From the NCBI RefSeq assembly GCF_026210795.1, contig NC_089451.1:2526001-2590000 (forward strand): DNA of 64,000 nt, written 5' to 3'. Positions 20,754 to 31,907 of the stretch are shown here, piece after piece. The translations under genes were made by a program, and so were the position numbers. Below the pieces are notes generated by a model, which had not been told where the DNA came from, searched no databases, and was given only the letters and a program-made list of their open reading frames with translations. This DNA is from Rhizophagus irregularis (taxonomy: Eukaryota > Glomeromycota > Glomeromycetes > Glomerales > Glomeraceae). Every line of letters begins with the position of its first letter. Position 1 is the stretch's first letter.

Positions 20754-22461
20754 TGGTCCGGTGCGAAAAGATTTGTACCTCACCAAAAAAGGGATGGATT
20801 TACGCCAATAAAAATATCGTATGACTTAAATAAGGTGGGCTGATATTCAAGAATTTGTTAGAACATATCCAAACACACATTCTCTCAAAAATTTTTTTCC
20901 ATACCATGTATTCTCATTTCCTGAAACGAAATGGTGCACCATTAACAGATAACGAAAAATCAATGATAATTAACATTCACAACTATCTTTTGGGGGATAG
21001 CTCTACAAGTAATGATCATCATAAGCTAACATTACGCAAGCATATTGCTGAGATATTGGGTGTAGCTGAGGGTACAGTTGGAAGTGTGGTGTCGGACTGG
21101 TACAACCGCAGTGATGATACTTTTACACCACATAAAGTCCTCAGAAGACCTAAATTTCAACCTGATGAAAATGTTTCAGAACTTTTGCGTACAAAAATTT
21201 TGGATGCCAACAAAAAGGCTGAGCAACTTTCCACAGTTATCCTACGACAGTATCTTCTAGAACAAGGATATAATTTTCTAAATGGAAGCTTCTTCGAGTA
21301 TTACATCACTTGGGTTATTATTTTGGCCAGGGAGAACGTAGAAACATTCTCCATGAGTCACCAAATAATGTTGCATACCGTTGCTGTTATCTTCGATTTC
21401 GTTTTGCTAATTTAGAAGGAAAAAATGATGTTCCACGTCGTCCAGAAGTCTTTCTTGATGAGTCTTACTGTCATTTACATCATACTTCACGCAATACATG
21501 GGTTCCCCATCAAGGTGTTGTTTTAGCACCTGGACATGGTCCATTAGTAGTAATTTTGGAGCAATTATTGTATTCCAAAATGGATCTTCCAACAAACTAT
21601 ATGGTGAACTTGTTCCCAACTCTGTTCACATTTGGGACCCAACAATTAAACCTCCTGGAAACTGGGGACGAAAAAGAAACAATGCTGATGAATGGGATAA
21701 CATTCCCGATGTTGTCAAAGATGCAAATATTATGCCAAATCAAGTAGATTATCATGGAAATTTTAATGCAGAAATTTTTGAAGACCTTTTTTCAACTCTT
21801 TGTAAAGCACTTTATGAAAAATATGGACCTGTAAATATTCATATGGATGGAGCAAGTTATCATAAACGGCGGGTTGAAAATATTCCAACTTCAAATACAA
21901 AAAAGCAGGAAATAATTGATTGGCTAAATGCTCACAATATTGTTTTTTCTGATGAATTAAGAAGACCAGAACTTTTGGAGCTGGTTCAAATGAACAAAGA
22001 AAAGGTGACATTTGCTTGTGTTAAAATTGCAAAACAGTATGAACATGAAGTTTCATTTACCCCTCCATATCATTGTGAACTTCAGCCAATTGAAGGTATT
22101 TGGTCAGTTGTGAAGGGTGAAGTTGCACATTCAGGCCCACATCCAAACCTTTTATCTGTTCGAAATACACTTTTAAATGCTTTTAAAAAAAAATTACATC
22201 ACAGGTAATCATTGGGTTCTGGAGAAGAGCACTTAAAAATGCTAAGGAATACTTAGAATTTGACGATAACGCACAATTAATGGATGAAGATTTTGACGAA
22301 TATGATAATTCTGATGAAGATTGCGTTATTTAATCTAATATTCATATTTTGATTTTCCCAACATGTTATTGATATAATTAAATAAATAAAAAAAATTTAC
22401 ATAATAAAAAATTTTTTTTTCGGTCCTCTGTTTGAGGTACAAATCTTTTTGCACCGGACCA
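20754..22461 (+). mobile_element. TA-flanked DNA transposon of the IS630/Tc1/mariner group
   Basis: The ends TGGTCCGGTGCGAAAAGATT and its complement AATCTTTTTGCACCGGACCA are inverted over about 28 bases (through TTGTACCTCA), and both ends are flanked by TA (20752-20753, 22462-22463). The 1.7-kb element encodes one transposase in the same direction, broken by frameshifts. Ends, duplication and transposase are mutually consistent, so the element is complete in length. Confidence 0.92.
20906..22333 (+). pseudogene. DDE transposase, three frameshifts
   Basis: Read with three frame changes this gives a transposase of about 476 residues. The first ATG is at 20906 (MYSHFLKRNG); a helix-turn-helix follows (LRKHIAEILGVAEGTVGSVV). 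Catalytic acids: D in VFLDES at 21457-21459, D in IHMDGASYH at 21846-21848 and E in LQPIEGIWSVVK at 22092-22094. The P-I-E-x-x-W block is typical of the IS630/Tc1/mariner superfamily. There are 81 residues between the second D and the E, far more than the 34-39 of ordinary Tc1/mariner. Each frameshift is one missing base in a homopolymer: T run 21274-21277, T run 21554-21557, A run 22185-22193. The tail after the last shift (FWRRALKNAKEYLEFDD ... EDCVI) ends at TAA 22331-22333. Inactive as read, unless the lesions are sequencing errors. Confidence 0.9.
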
Positions 22462-22463
22462 TA

Positions 22464-23815
22464 GCAAATATTAATTCATTACATAATACTTATAAAGATA
22501 TCATTAATTCATTTGCTAAGGTTATAATAGTATAGTATTATATATAATATTAAGGGATTGCAGTTATGACAACTTTTCATAACAAAACTTTCAAAAGGCA
22601 ATTTTAATTTCCACAAAAATTGGGTTTTACGAGTTTTTAAAAAGGAAATTTTTGTAATGATCCATAATTTTAGCCAGCATTATAATCTAATTATAGCATT
22701 ACAACTTCTTTTACAAATATTTTGGCCAAATCCCAGTCCCAATTCTAAATTTCAAATTCACAAATTACTATATTGTATTTTGGCAATATATATATATTGT
22801 ATAATATTATGTATAGCATACAAATGCCTACTAAATACAGTAATGTTGCCACTATTTGTGATACTTGAATTCTTTTAAAATAAATTGAAATTAAGAAATA
22901 TGTTTACTGATTGAGTATATTTAGTAGTGCAATTGGCTTTTTTAAAATAAATAAAACATAAAATTCTCCAAATATTTTTTCAAATTATATATATATATAC
23001 CATATGATCAGTGAATATTCTTAATCAAATAAGAATTTCATTTTCCATAGTTTAACATTATTATGAATATAAGTACAAAGTACTATACTATTGCAACTAA
23101 TATTATCTAAATTACCTGACTATATCATATGATTTTTATTGTCAATTCATTTATTTGATTTTTTTAAAATTTTCAAATTTTCATTTCTATATATACTGTA
23201 TCCTAATACCTTTTATTTATCACCAACTTTAATTGTTAGTTTCTATATTCTAATGTCTTTTTCTTTATCATCAATTTTAATTGTTAATTTTCATCTATTT
23301 ATATATTTTTCATGGTAATTTTGCAATTATTCTTAGCATTTTAAAATTTGCTGCTTTTTAAAAAGCTATTTTTTTTTAAAAAAAAATCTCTTTCATTTTT
23401 TTTTATATTGCAACCCAATTAGCCGTTTTTTACATGCACAAGTTACTTACCAACATTTTTTCAAAAATGCTGGAATTTCTATATTATATGAAATTTCACT
23501 TGTTTAGGCAATACGGTGGTCAGATTGCAAGACTACTAAAATTCAAATATAGCATTTTCAAAATTATTCAAAAATATTATCATTGCATTAATTTCCTTTT
23601 GTAATTACATCACCAATAATCTATTGTTAATTTTCCTATTTGTCCATCAGTTTGCCTTTTTACATTTATATTTACACTGGAATTTTCAAATTCAAACTTT
23701 TAAATTTTTTCTTTTTCCTTGCCATATAAGGATGCCAACTGCATTTGTAATCTACATTAATGGTGCATACCATTTGTAGTCTTGAGTTCTTTTAGAATAA
23801 ATTGGAACAACAATC
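22464..23815. other. intergenic, no supported gene
   Basis: Very A+T-rich DNA. The plus frame 22657-22878 is hydrophobic noise (LLLQIFWPNP, IYIYCIILCI) with an (AT)n tract. Confidence 0.45.
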
Positions 23816-23819
23816 TTTA

Positions 23820-24180
23820 CAGAAATCTTGTTATTTTAAATGATATCATTTTAATATCAAAATGTTATCATTTTGATATCATTATAATATTTGTCACAAT
23901 ATAACTACTATATAATATCAAAATGATGATAAATAATATCTTAACAATATTGAAATTATATTGTAATAATATTGTTAATGATATTGTTAAGATTATCTTA
24001 ATGACCTTGTTTTGATATTTATTATAAGATATCAAAACAATGTCATTACAATTATGTTTATATCATAATGATAAATGATATCATGATGATATTGTAATGC
24101 AATTGTATGATATTATTTTGATATTATTACAATATCAAAATGGGTCATTAAGATGATCTTAATGGTATTGTTTGAAATTT
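23820..24180. repeat. ATGATATCATT-rich palindromic low-complexity tract
   Basis: Dozens of overlapping ATGATATC, ATTTTGATAT, AATGATATTGTTA-like units make the tract self-complementary in many registers, for example around TGATATCATT. Confidence 0.7.
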
Positions 24181-24810
24181 TAGGATTTCAGTAAAGATAT
24201 GTCTTATCACATATATTTAGTAATTCAATTGGTTTTCTTACAAAAGTCTTAAAATAAAAAAATTTAAAAATATATTTTATCAGGCATTTACATTATTATT
24301 GGTGATTTATGTTAGTACAACCAGTTACTAAGTTGTATAAAAAATACCTATTACATAAGTCTAATAAAACAGTTACTTGGCACTACGTAACCTCATAACT
24401 GCGGCACTATCTGACTATTATGCCTTATATGTATTTGCAATAAGAATATGATTAGTGAAATTTGCTGAGCTGTGCTCAGTAAATCCACCAATTATATTGC
24501 TTATTGCAAATACAACAGTTACTCAGCACTTTGTGCTAAGTAACTATTAAATACCCTTTAATATAATATGATTAGTGATATTTTTAATTATTCATAGTTT
24601 AATATTATCACAGATGGAAATACAAAGAACTGTGCCATTATACAACTAATAATTTACCTGAGCATAATAATTACATTTAGTATGTGCAGTTATATACATA
24701 ATTGCTGTTAGAAAAACTTAAAAACATGCTAAAATAATATAGAAAATTTAACTAACAGAAATTATAGGCAATAATATATAACTCATATAGGTGATAATGA
24801 TAAAGTAGAA
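24181..24810. other. intergenic, no supported gene
   Basis: Degenerate palindromic sequence around TAACTGTTG/CAGTTACTTGGCAC. No frame. Confidence 0.4.
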
Positions 24811-24811
24811 A

Positions 24812-24995
24812 TTGGAACTGGTTAAGCTTAACTGGTTAATTAACTGGTTAATTAACTGGTTAAAACATTTGTTAACCAGTTAAGAAACAATTTTTAACCA
24901 ATTAAATTAACCAGTTAAATTATCCAGTTAAATTATCCAGTTAAATTAACCAATTAAATTAATTGGTTAAATTAATTGGTTAAATTAACTGAAAA
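24812..24995. repeat. AACTGGTTAATT palindrome array
   Basis: At least ten copies of the near-palindrome TTAACTGGTTAA or TTAACCAGTTAA, in both orientations; the left half is mostly TGGTTAA and the middle mostly CCAGTTAA, so the tract can fold on itself. Confidence 0.85.
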
Positions 24996-25004
24996 TATTT
25001 GTAA

Positions 25005-25300
25005 TTCTGGCCAAATTTATAGTGCCGGCCAGAATTATAAATCACGGGACTTCGGATAAAAGTTTAGCTACCAGGTACGGAGAATTTTTTGTGTTATATA
25101 AAATTCATAATGCGGGCCAAAATTCATAGTGCCGGCCAGACAATTTTGGCCTGAATTTCGTCTTTCAGCTAGAGTTTCATTTCAATTAGTTAAGAGTTTG
25201 GTCTGGCCTAATTTTGGCCGGATTAAAAATATATTTGATGCTAATCCTGGCCGAATTTTAATGCTGACTAGAATTGAGTTTTAACTGGTTAAGACTTTTG
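25005..25300. repeat. GGCCAGAATTATA-type repeat
   Basis: Repeats of GCCGGCCAGAATTATA, GCGGGCCAAAATTCATA, GGCCTGAATT and GGCCGAATTTTAATG. Related blocks occur at about 29660 (CCGGCCAGAATTA) and 62088-62130 (GCGGGCCAAAATCTAATTCT), so this is a dispersed family. Confidence 0.7.
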
Positions 25301-25555
25301 GGATTGGTTCCAACCTCTATGGTAAAGATTAGTTTAATTCTTGGTGATTTTTAATTAGTTTTATATCTTTTTTTTCAGTTTTCCATAATAGAAGATACTA
25401 GTAAAACAAGGTAAATGAATAGTAGTTAGACATTTTATAATTCTTTCATTCAACTAATTATAATCAGAAATGAGCTTGACAGAGTCAAACTGAGACTTCA
25501 CACTTTATTTTATAATAAATTTTTATTATTGAAATTAATAATAAAATTTTATTAT

Positions 25556-26049
25556 CGGGTCTAGCCAACTCTTCAGGGGAAAACGCTCTTTTCGGGAAGA
25601 TAGACGTTTCACTGTGGGGCTTAGCCAACTCTGCAGTGATTTTTTTTTTTGGAATAGATAGTTGTTAGGAAGATTTTTTTAGTTTGGTTTAGAATTAGGG
25701 TAGTTTTTGTTGTTTCGTTTTTCTTCTGAGAAGTGTGAAATGCGTAAGGTAGGATTTTTATGATTAATAAAGTATTTATGTGTGGTGAGTTTGAGTTTAG
25801 CATTGGCGCAAACGCTTGGTTAAAAATTTGTTAAACCAGGAGTATAAATAGCTAGTGTTAAATTTCGTGTTTTCTTTTTGATGTTGGGTTTAATTTTAGT
25901 TTTTCTTCTTGTATGTTTTTTGTTTTGTTTTTGTTTGTAGTAGATAGATACTTTATTAGCAGATGCATGTCGTCTAGAACATGATGCGCTGTTTCTGCGA
26001 TCATCATGTTATTAATAAAGTTTTTTTTAAAAAAAAAAAAAAAAAAAAA
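25556..26049 (+). mobile_element. poly(A)-tailed retroposon (SINE or truncated LINE)
   Basis: A 490-base insert runs from CGGGTCTAGCCAACTC to AATAAAGTTTTTTTT and a pure A tract ending at 26049. AAAATTTTATTAT just before it and AAAATTTTTATTAT just after the tail look like a target duplication of about 13 bases. Its 5' part holds an imperfect repeat of TAGCCAACTCTgCAG-like sequence at about 25562 and 25622. No reverse transcriptase frame; the minus frame 25621-25803 is not a gene. Confidence 0.6.
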
Positions 26050-26059
26050 TTTTTATTAT

Positions 26060-26660
26060 AAATTAATGAGAAGTGTAAAATTTATTAATAATAAAATTTT
26101 TATTATAAATTAATATGAGACTTTAATTTCACTCTGGACTGATATTTTCATATTAGAATCATTAATTATTAATCGTTGTTCATAGTGAAACCACTATGAT
26201 AACTCTTTATTAATATTAATTTCATCCTGAGTCAAGATAGAGAAGTGTAAAATTTTCTAATGGATTTTACGTCCTATTTATAATAAAATACTATTACATA
26301 ATTATTAATTATGTAAGAACTACGTAAACATTCTAAAACTTTCTACAAACTTCTTTTACTAATAATTATTAATTATTAATAATCCTTATGACATAATTGT
26401 ACAGTACTCCATAACTTATTATGACTAATCTAATCATCGGCAAATTTTTAAGGTAAAAATCTGCGAATCTAAATTTCTGCGCAGATCTGCTAGTAAAAGT
26501 TTATCCATGTAGATTGTAGATCATTTTATGTCAGTGGCGTTCATTCCCTACTGTATTAAGGTTCATTGAAAGACAAGTAGACGCAAAATTTAGTTTTAGT
26601 AGGTTGATCAAAATTGTTAAAGTTGCACAGCTATTAAAAAGTCATTTTGAAATGACCCTT
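26060..26660. other. intergenic, no supported gene
   Basis: A+T-rich with inverted TAATTATTAATT-type palindromes near 26290-26380. No gene. Confidence 0.45.
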
Positions 26661-26972
26661 GTCATAAGGCCACGCAAATTAATATTTTCGGTTCACGTAA
26701 CATTGAAATTTAAAATTGACCCGGGACTCGGGTTTTATTTTTTATTAATAAAAAGTTTTTTATTATATTTCACGTGATCGGCTAGCTTATAATCAGAAAT
26801 TGATTTTTTTTTTGTTCCGTTTAGATACTAAAAATGCCTACAAATAAGTTGCAATTCTGCATCTTTAAAAGATTGGGAAGGCTTAAAATTCATAACTTTC
26901 CCGATCCAATTCCAACATTAGATCACATATGTATTAAGCACTCGTATATTTTTTTTTTAAAAAAATTATTTA

Positions 26973-27598
26973 CAGTGTGTTGCAAAAAAAAACCGGAAAA
27001 CTATTCACGTGATAAAAATGCATGTTATGCGCCCAAAATAAATTCAATTTACATTGTGTAAATTGTATAATAAACCTGAGACCAAGGCTACATATTGATA
27101 TCTTTTGAAGTTATAAACACTTCATTATCTTTTGAAAAAATCAGCAATAATTATTTATTTTAAATTAAAAAATATAACAGAAAATTAAATTACATTTATA
27201 AACATTGTGGATTAGATTTAATTTAAAATACTCAAATATTATTTAGAATAATGCCAAAAAATAAATATCAAAAAATTTTGCAGTAAATAAACCTTTACGA
27301 CAAAATGATGAGAGTTTTATTCTTTAAATTATCTCTTTAAATTATCACAATTTCGGTATATAGTAAAAATGCTAATAAATGGTTCAAATTACAAAAATGT
27401 ATGTAGTTTACCAAAATAAATAAGAAAAATATAATTATAAGCTTAATTATAGAAAAATTACTAAAATAAATTCCATATTAATTTATTATTGATAAAATTT
27501 ATGGGTTTCCATCTTTCAAATAAGCTACTTTATGTATAATTGGTGATGTTATGGCCGATTTTTTAATTCCGGTTTTTTTTTACAACACCAACACACTG
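26973..27598. mobile_element. nested Tc1/mariner-type MITE
   Basis: CAGTGTGTTGCAAAAAAAAA(CCGG) at the left end is inverted at the right end (CCGGTTTTTTTTTACAACAC ... CACACTG), with a few extra bases on the right, and TA flanks both ends (26971-26972, 27599-27600). 626 bases, no ORF. It sits wholly inside the 2.24-kb element and therefore is younger. Confidence 0.8.
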
Positions 27599-27999
27599 TA
27601 TATAATATCAACGTGATTGACGCGTGCTAAAAAAAAAAAGATCCTTCGTGTATTTTTGTTTAAATTATTATATTTATTATATTCCATATTTTTCATTTTT
27701 TTTTAATAAAAATTTTGGTATTTACAGTATCTTTTATACTTTTTTAATAATAAAATATTAATTCTATTTTTCTAATAATAAATTATTAAAAAAAGTCCTA
27801 TTTTCTGTTTTTACTTATTTTTATTAAAAAATTTTATATATGTTTTTAACTTTAAAATAAAACCTATAATAATTTATAATATAATAATAGGCATTGCTAA
27901 ATCTTACGGCAAGTGATTTTTATTGCCGTTAGATGGTAAAAATATAAAAGTTTCGAAGAGCTAAATGGTTAAGAACTGAAACTACAGAAGAATATAGAC

Positions 28000-28385
28000 C
28001 TTCTTTATGAAAATAAGAATGAAATGGGTCTTAGACCTAGTGCACAATACTGCAAAAATGTAGGTACACTTATTCAATGTGGAGAGTGTGACAAGTGGCG
28101 TGTAATCTATTCAAAATCAAAGTTATCTTCACATGAAAGTGATGAACCACAAGAATTTTAAATGAAATACTTATGATATATACGAAGACAAATGACTCTT
28201 TAAAAAAATTATTTTCAATTGTTAAAGCTAATAATACTTTAACATGCAATAGTCCCATTGAAATTCCATATTTAATATTCAATGGAATGTTTAAAGAAGC
28301 ACTTTGTTTTAACTGTGAACAGAATGTGAAGAAGAGAATAATTGAGGAGAACTTTTTCCGTATTGTGAAGATTAATCGAAAATAA
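28000..28385 (+). pseudogene. relic of a CxxCxxWR zinc-ribbon protein
   Basis: From an ATG at 28024 the frame reads MGLRPSAQYCKNVGTLIQCG and on through ECDKWRVIYSKSKLSSHE to a TAA at 28159-28161. In another frame from about 28173 it resumes as TNDSLKKLFSIVKANNTLTC (continuing NSPIEIPYL and LCFNCEQ). The pattern C-x-x-C-x-K-W-R ... S-x-x-K-L ... C-N-S-P-I-E ... C-x-x-C is, to my knowledge, a zinc-ribbon module seen in hypothetical, probably transposon-linked, proteins of fungi and invertebrates. A cysteine-containing stretch between the two frames is missing or garbled. No complete product can be made. Confidence 0.6.
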
Positions 28386-29029
28386 AAGAGGAGTAAAGAA
28401 AAAATTTTTCTTTCTATTAAAAAAAATTCCATTAGAGAATTTTTCGTCTTGTGGTTAACACCACCCGGAAGTAAGTTGTATTTTTAGTTTTATTTCCTCT
28501 AAAAAGGGACGTTCAATAATAATTGATAAGCATGACTGCATGAGGTCTTTTTTTTTTGAAAATAAAATAAAATTAATATTAATTAACAAATTGGGTGATT
28601 AATTACATAAATTACTATTCGTAATAATAAAGTTTTAACCAATAATAAATTACTTAAAATCACGTGATAAAATTTTTATGTGTAAAAATTTCTTGGTCAA
28701 ATTTTTGAAAATTGACTCTTTATATCTTACAGGATTGGGGTTTGTATCTGAGTATCTTATACTAGAATGGTTCTTCTTTATTTCTTCGTATCTAAATACA
28801 TATATAGATCTCTGATCACTCCTCTTTATGAAATAAAATAAATAAATAAATTGAAAATTAACTCAGCCGGGTGAAATGAACCGAAAATATTAACTTGCGT
28901 GGCCTAAATAAAAAATATAGCAGTATTCCTTGTACATCTTTAAAGTGTAGCTACGAAATTTTTATATTTGGTAAGTTAAGATAGGGTCGCACAACAAGCA
29001 GAAATTTTCTTATTAGTTTATCATCTTGG

Positions 29030-29275
29030 TAAAGATTTATGGTCAATTTAAATTTAGCCGATGAATCATGATATTTCATGAGTTCATGAGTATCTGGTGA
29101 CCCAAATGATAAATTTGCAATTTTTCAATTTCTAAATTTTGACATAGTTCCGAAACTTGAACATTTTTGTATTTATCTTCTTTATATACTGTACACTCAC
29201 AATCCTCAACTGTCTACAAATAAATTCTTTTCTTTTTTCTCTTTCTAATTTCAATTTAATGATAACATTGATGAA
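29030..29275. repeat. dispersed repeat, copy 2
   Basis: Counterpart of 10617-11025 with the same ordered blocks; lies just outside the 2.24-kb element. Confidence 0.7.
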
Positions 29276-29338
29276 GTATGTTTCTTTATTTCATAAAAGG
29301 CTAATAATTGATTACTACCATTAGTTTATGAACGGATC

Positions 29339-29480
29339 CGGTCAAAATCGCGACGGGTCAAAATCTCGAATTCTAATGCTGGTCAAAAATATCACGTGAT
29401 TACGCATAACTCTGCATAACGCTGGCCAACTGTCGGGATTTTGACCCATTCGGGATTTTGACCCGTCGCGATTTAGACCC
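29339..29480. mobile_element. 142-bp MITE
   Basis: GGTCAAAATCGCGACGGGTC (continuing AAAATC) is inverted at the right end as GATTTTGACCCGTCGCGATT (continuing TAGACCC). TTCGGGATTTTGACCC is repeated internally. One ATCACGTGAT palindrome lies at its centre (29391-29400). Confidence 0.75.
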
Positions 29481-29489
29481 ATAACCGTA

Positions 29490-31900
29490 TATTTAGAAAA
29501 GAAAACAAAAATCATATTATTTGGTGCTTAGTCCAGCGACTGGGGAGTCATTAGGGGAACCGGTCATCATTAATCTTATACGTGTATATTTGTAAGGTCA
29601 ATTAATCACGTGATGATATACAAAATCCAAATAAGGAAATTTTACTACGCCGATCATATAATTCCGGCCAGAATTACAGCTCTGGTATTACAGGGGTTTA
29701 AATGCCATATACTACATACCCTAATTTTAAGAATCTATTGAATTGGAATTTGATAAAATTTATATCATTAGATTCGTCTCAATGAAAGGAATTCAAAAGT
29801 ACTAAGATCACATTCACACCATTGATATTGATTGAGTTATCATAAAAATGTATTTTTTTATTATATAAATATATATATTTTTGCATTATAAAATTATAAA
29901 CTTTTTATAACAATAAATAATAAAAATAAAAAACTAATCCAAATTATCAAAACAGAACTGAGCCAAATTATACTAAACAAAAAAGCCGTTAGTTAAAGTT
30001 AAAAAAAAATCATATTAGAATTAATTTTAATTAGTATCAATATTTGCTATTTAATAATTACAAATTAACTATAAATCAGAAAAATTAATTCTATTTATTG
30101 ATTAGTGGCAGATATTTATATTAATTAGAATTTTTACTTTTAGCTGATTTATTCAATTTATTCTACTTTGATAAATAAAAGAACTAAAAAAATTTCAATT
30201 TTTTATATAATTTATTGTTCTTCCTAATATTTAACAGAAAATGGGACTCTCATCCCATTTATTTGGGCGGCAAGTATACATCTACGCGTATTTATGATAT
30301 AGCGATCGATATGCGTAACACCACGTGATATCAATTCAGATGTTTGTGTCACAAATAAGAAATTTTACATTTTAGTTGCACAATTATGCTCAATTTTAAT
30401 ATATTGATAATAAAACTGACAATTTTAATTCAGATACCACATTCAAATGTTTACGAAAAATTTTGACTTTTTTGAGTCAAATTTTTTTTTTATTACGAAA
30501 AGAGAAGAGAATAAAAAATTAAAAATGGTAAATGATTTCCTTTTCTAACAAAAAATAATTTAAAGAAGGTTTCTCTATCTCTCTAACTAATAATATACAA
30601 AATTATTTGCGTCCAAATTGGAAATTATAGTTAGATAAAAAAATATGAAAACTAATCCACAAAAATACTAAAAATACGCCTAATTTTTCTTTCAAAATAT
30701 GATTGTCAAAATTTTAATGCATTTCTGGATATGATCATCAACTCTCACAAATTAACTAACCAAAATAACCATTATTAACTAGTCACCCAATAAAAGCGTT
30801 ACCTGTAGTAGACTTTTTTGGCATAATCATGAGCTTAAGACATATGTGCTTTTTGTCATCAAAACGTCATGAAATCCTTACGTATAGTCACGTGATATTA
30901 TTTATGCAAAAAAAGTGACTACTTGTATTCGTTCCACTATATTTACTTTTTTTTCTTGCAAATCAAACGAAGAGTGTTTCATCTTATTACACTATATAAG
31001 AAACAAGTCACCTAAAATGTTATAATATTTTTTTTAAAAAAAATTAAAATTCTAAAACTTATTCAATAAATATGAATGAGCGCAAAGCTATTGTCATATA
31101 ATAATCATTATTTTATAATAATAATGTATGTCGTAATCGTCACAAGACTAAAATAGGATGGTTAAAAAGCTGGTATCTAATATTATAATGAATGGTCTTT
31201 ATTGGTGTTGATTGGTGTAAATCTAAATCATGCGATCAGCTGTTTCACATAATTATAAATATCAATATGAATTTAATAAATTAATAATAATTTCTTTTTT
31301 TTTCAGACTTAGAAGAAACGCCGCCCAATTATAAATTGAAAGTTAAGTTTGTGTATTTTTTCTTTTTTCTTTTCTTTTTTAATTAATAATTAATATACTT
31401 GCTATTTTCAGCCTTCGTTTGGTAAGATTTTGCGTGCAGGGACTTTTTTATTTGAATTTACCAAAAATATCTCAAAAATATCTCTGTGTACCGATCATTG
31501 TTTCAGCCTCAACTATGATTAAGGTATCACAAATTCCTTGATTTTTCATCGTTTGGTAGATACATATGCATGCATGCATATCTGCATTGTTATAAAGAAC
31601 GAATGATCATCATCTGCAAATTTTCATATATATCTGCTTACGTTTTTTCTAAAAGTTACCAATTTAGATTTTTTTCAATAAAAAATTTTTTTTACAAATT
31701 TCAAAAATAACAACAATTGCATCGCTATAATTTCTAATCTGAGATTCTGTACTACCGTATTTATTAGATTAAGATTTTATATGTTAAGTTGTCTTTAAAT
31801 AGTAACTTTAGTGTTTTTTTTAAAAAAAAATTGAGTACTTTCCCCTATTTCTTTTCCCAAATAATCAAAAAATTCTTTTTTTAAAAAAAAAAAATTTAAA
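29490..31900. other. intergenic, no supported gene; upstream region of the first channel gene
   Basis: Homopolymer-rich DNA without a convincing frame. CACGTGAT occurs at 29607, 30322 and 30889. Splice-acceptor-like TTTCAG sites at about 31305 and 31412 could belong to untranslated exons of the downstream gene, but nothing proves it. Confidence 0.4.
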
Positions 31901-31907
31901 CAAAATC

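Larger units (their letters stand above)
26667..28905. mobile_element. 2.24-kb terminal-inverted-repeat element
   Basis: AGGCCACGCAAATTAATATT (continuing TTCGGTTCA) at 26667-26695 is mirrored at 28877-28905 over 29 bases with one mismatch. Between them lie a nested TA-flanked element (26973-27598) and the decayed zinc-ribbon coding relic at 28000-28385. The relic may come from the element's own gene or be cargo. Target duplication is not clear. Confidence 0.65.
8130..30894. promoter_or_regulatory. cluster of CACGTG (mostly CACGTGAT) sites
   Basis: CACGTG occurs, by eye, at 8132, 12959, 13018, 13274, 17124, 18216, 20071, 26771, 27006, 28661, 29393, 29607, 30322 and 30889, plus 54556 and 58930 outside this span. 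Thirteen of the sixteen read CACGTGAT, and six are the full palindrome ATCACGTGAT. CACGTG is the E-box bound by bHLH factors such as yeast Cbf1 and Pho4. Whether any of these sites is bound, or is merely carried by repeats, is unknown. Confidence 0.45.

Noticed and set aside
26834-27061. ATG frame of 75 codons
   Set aside because: It crosses the left end of the nested TA element at 26973, so it is a chance fusion of element and flank.
28070-28432. Minus-strand 120-residue hydrophobic frame
   Set aside because: Antisense to the zinc-ribbon relic, which has recognisable C-x-x-C-x-K-W-R sequence on the plus strand.
31300-31430. Possible upstream exons of the first channel gene at TTTCAG acceptor-like sites
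   Set aside because: No donor sites in a compatible position, no equivalent upstream of the second channel gene, and both genes have a good ATG at the aligned start.
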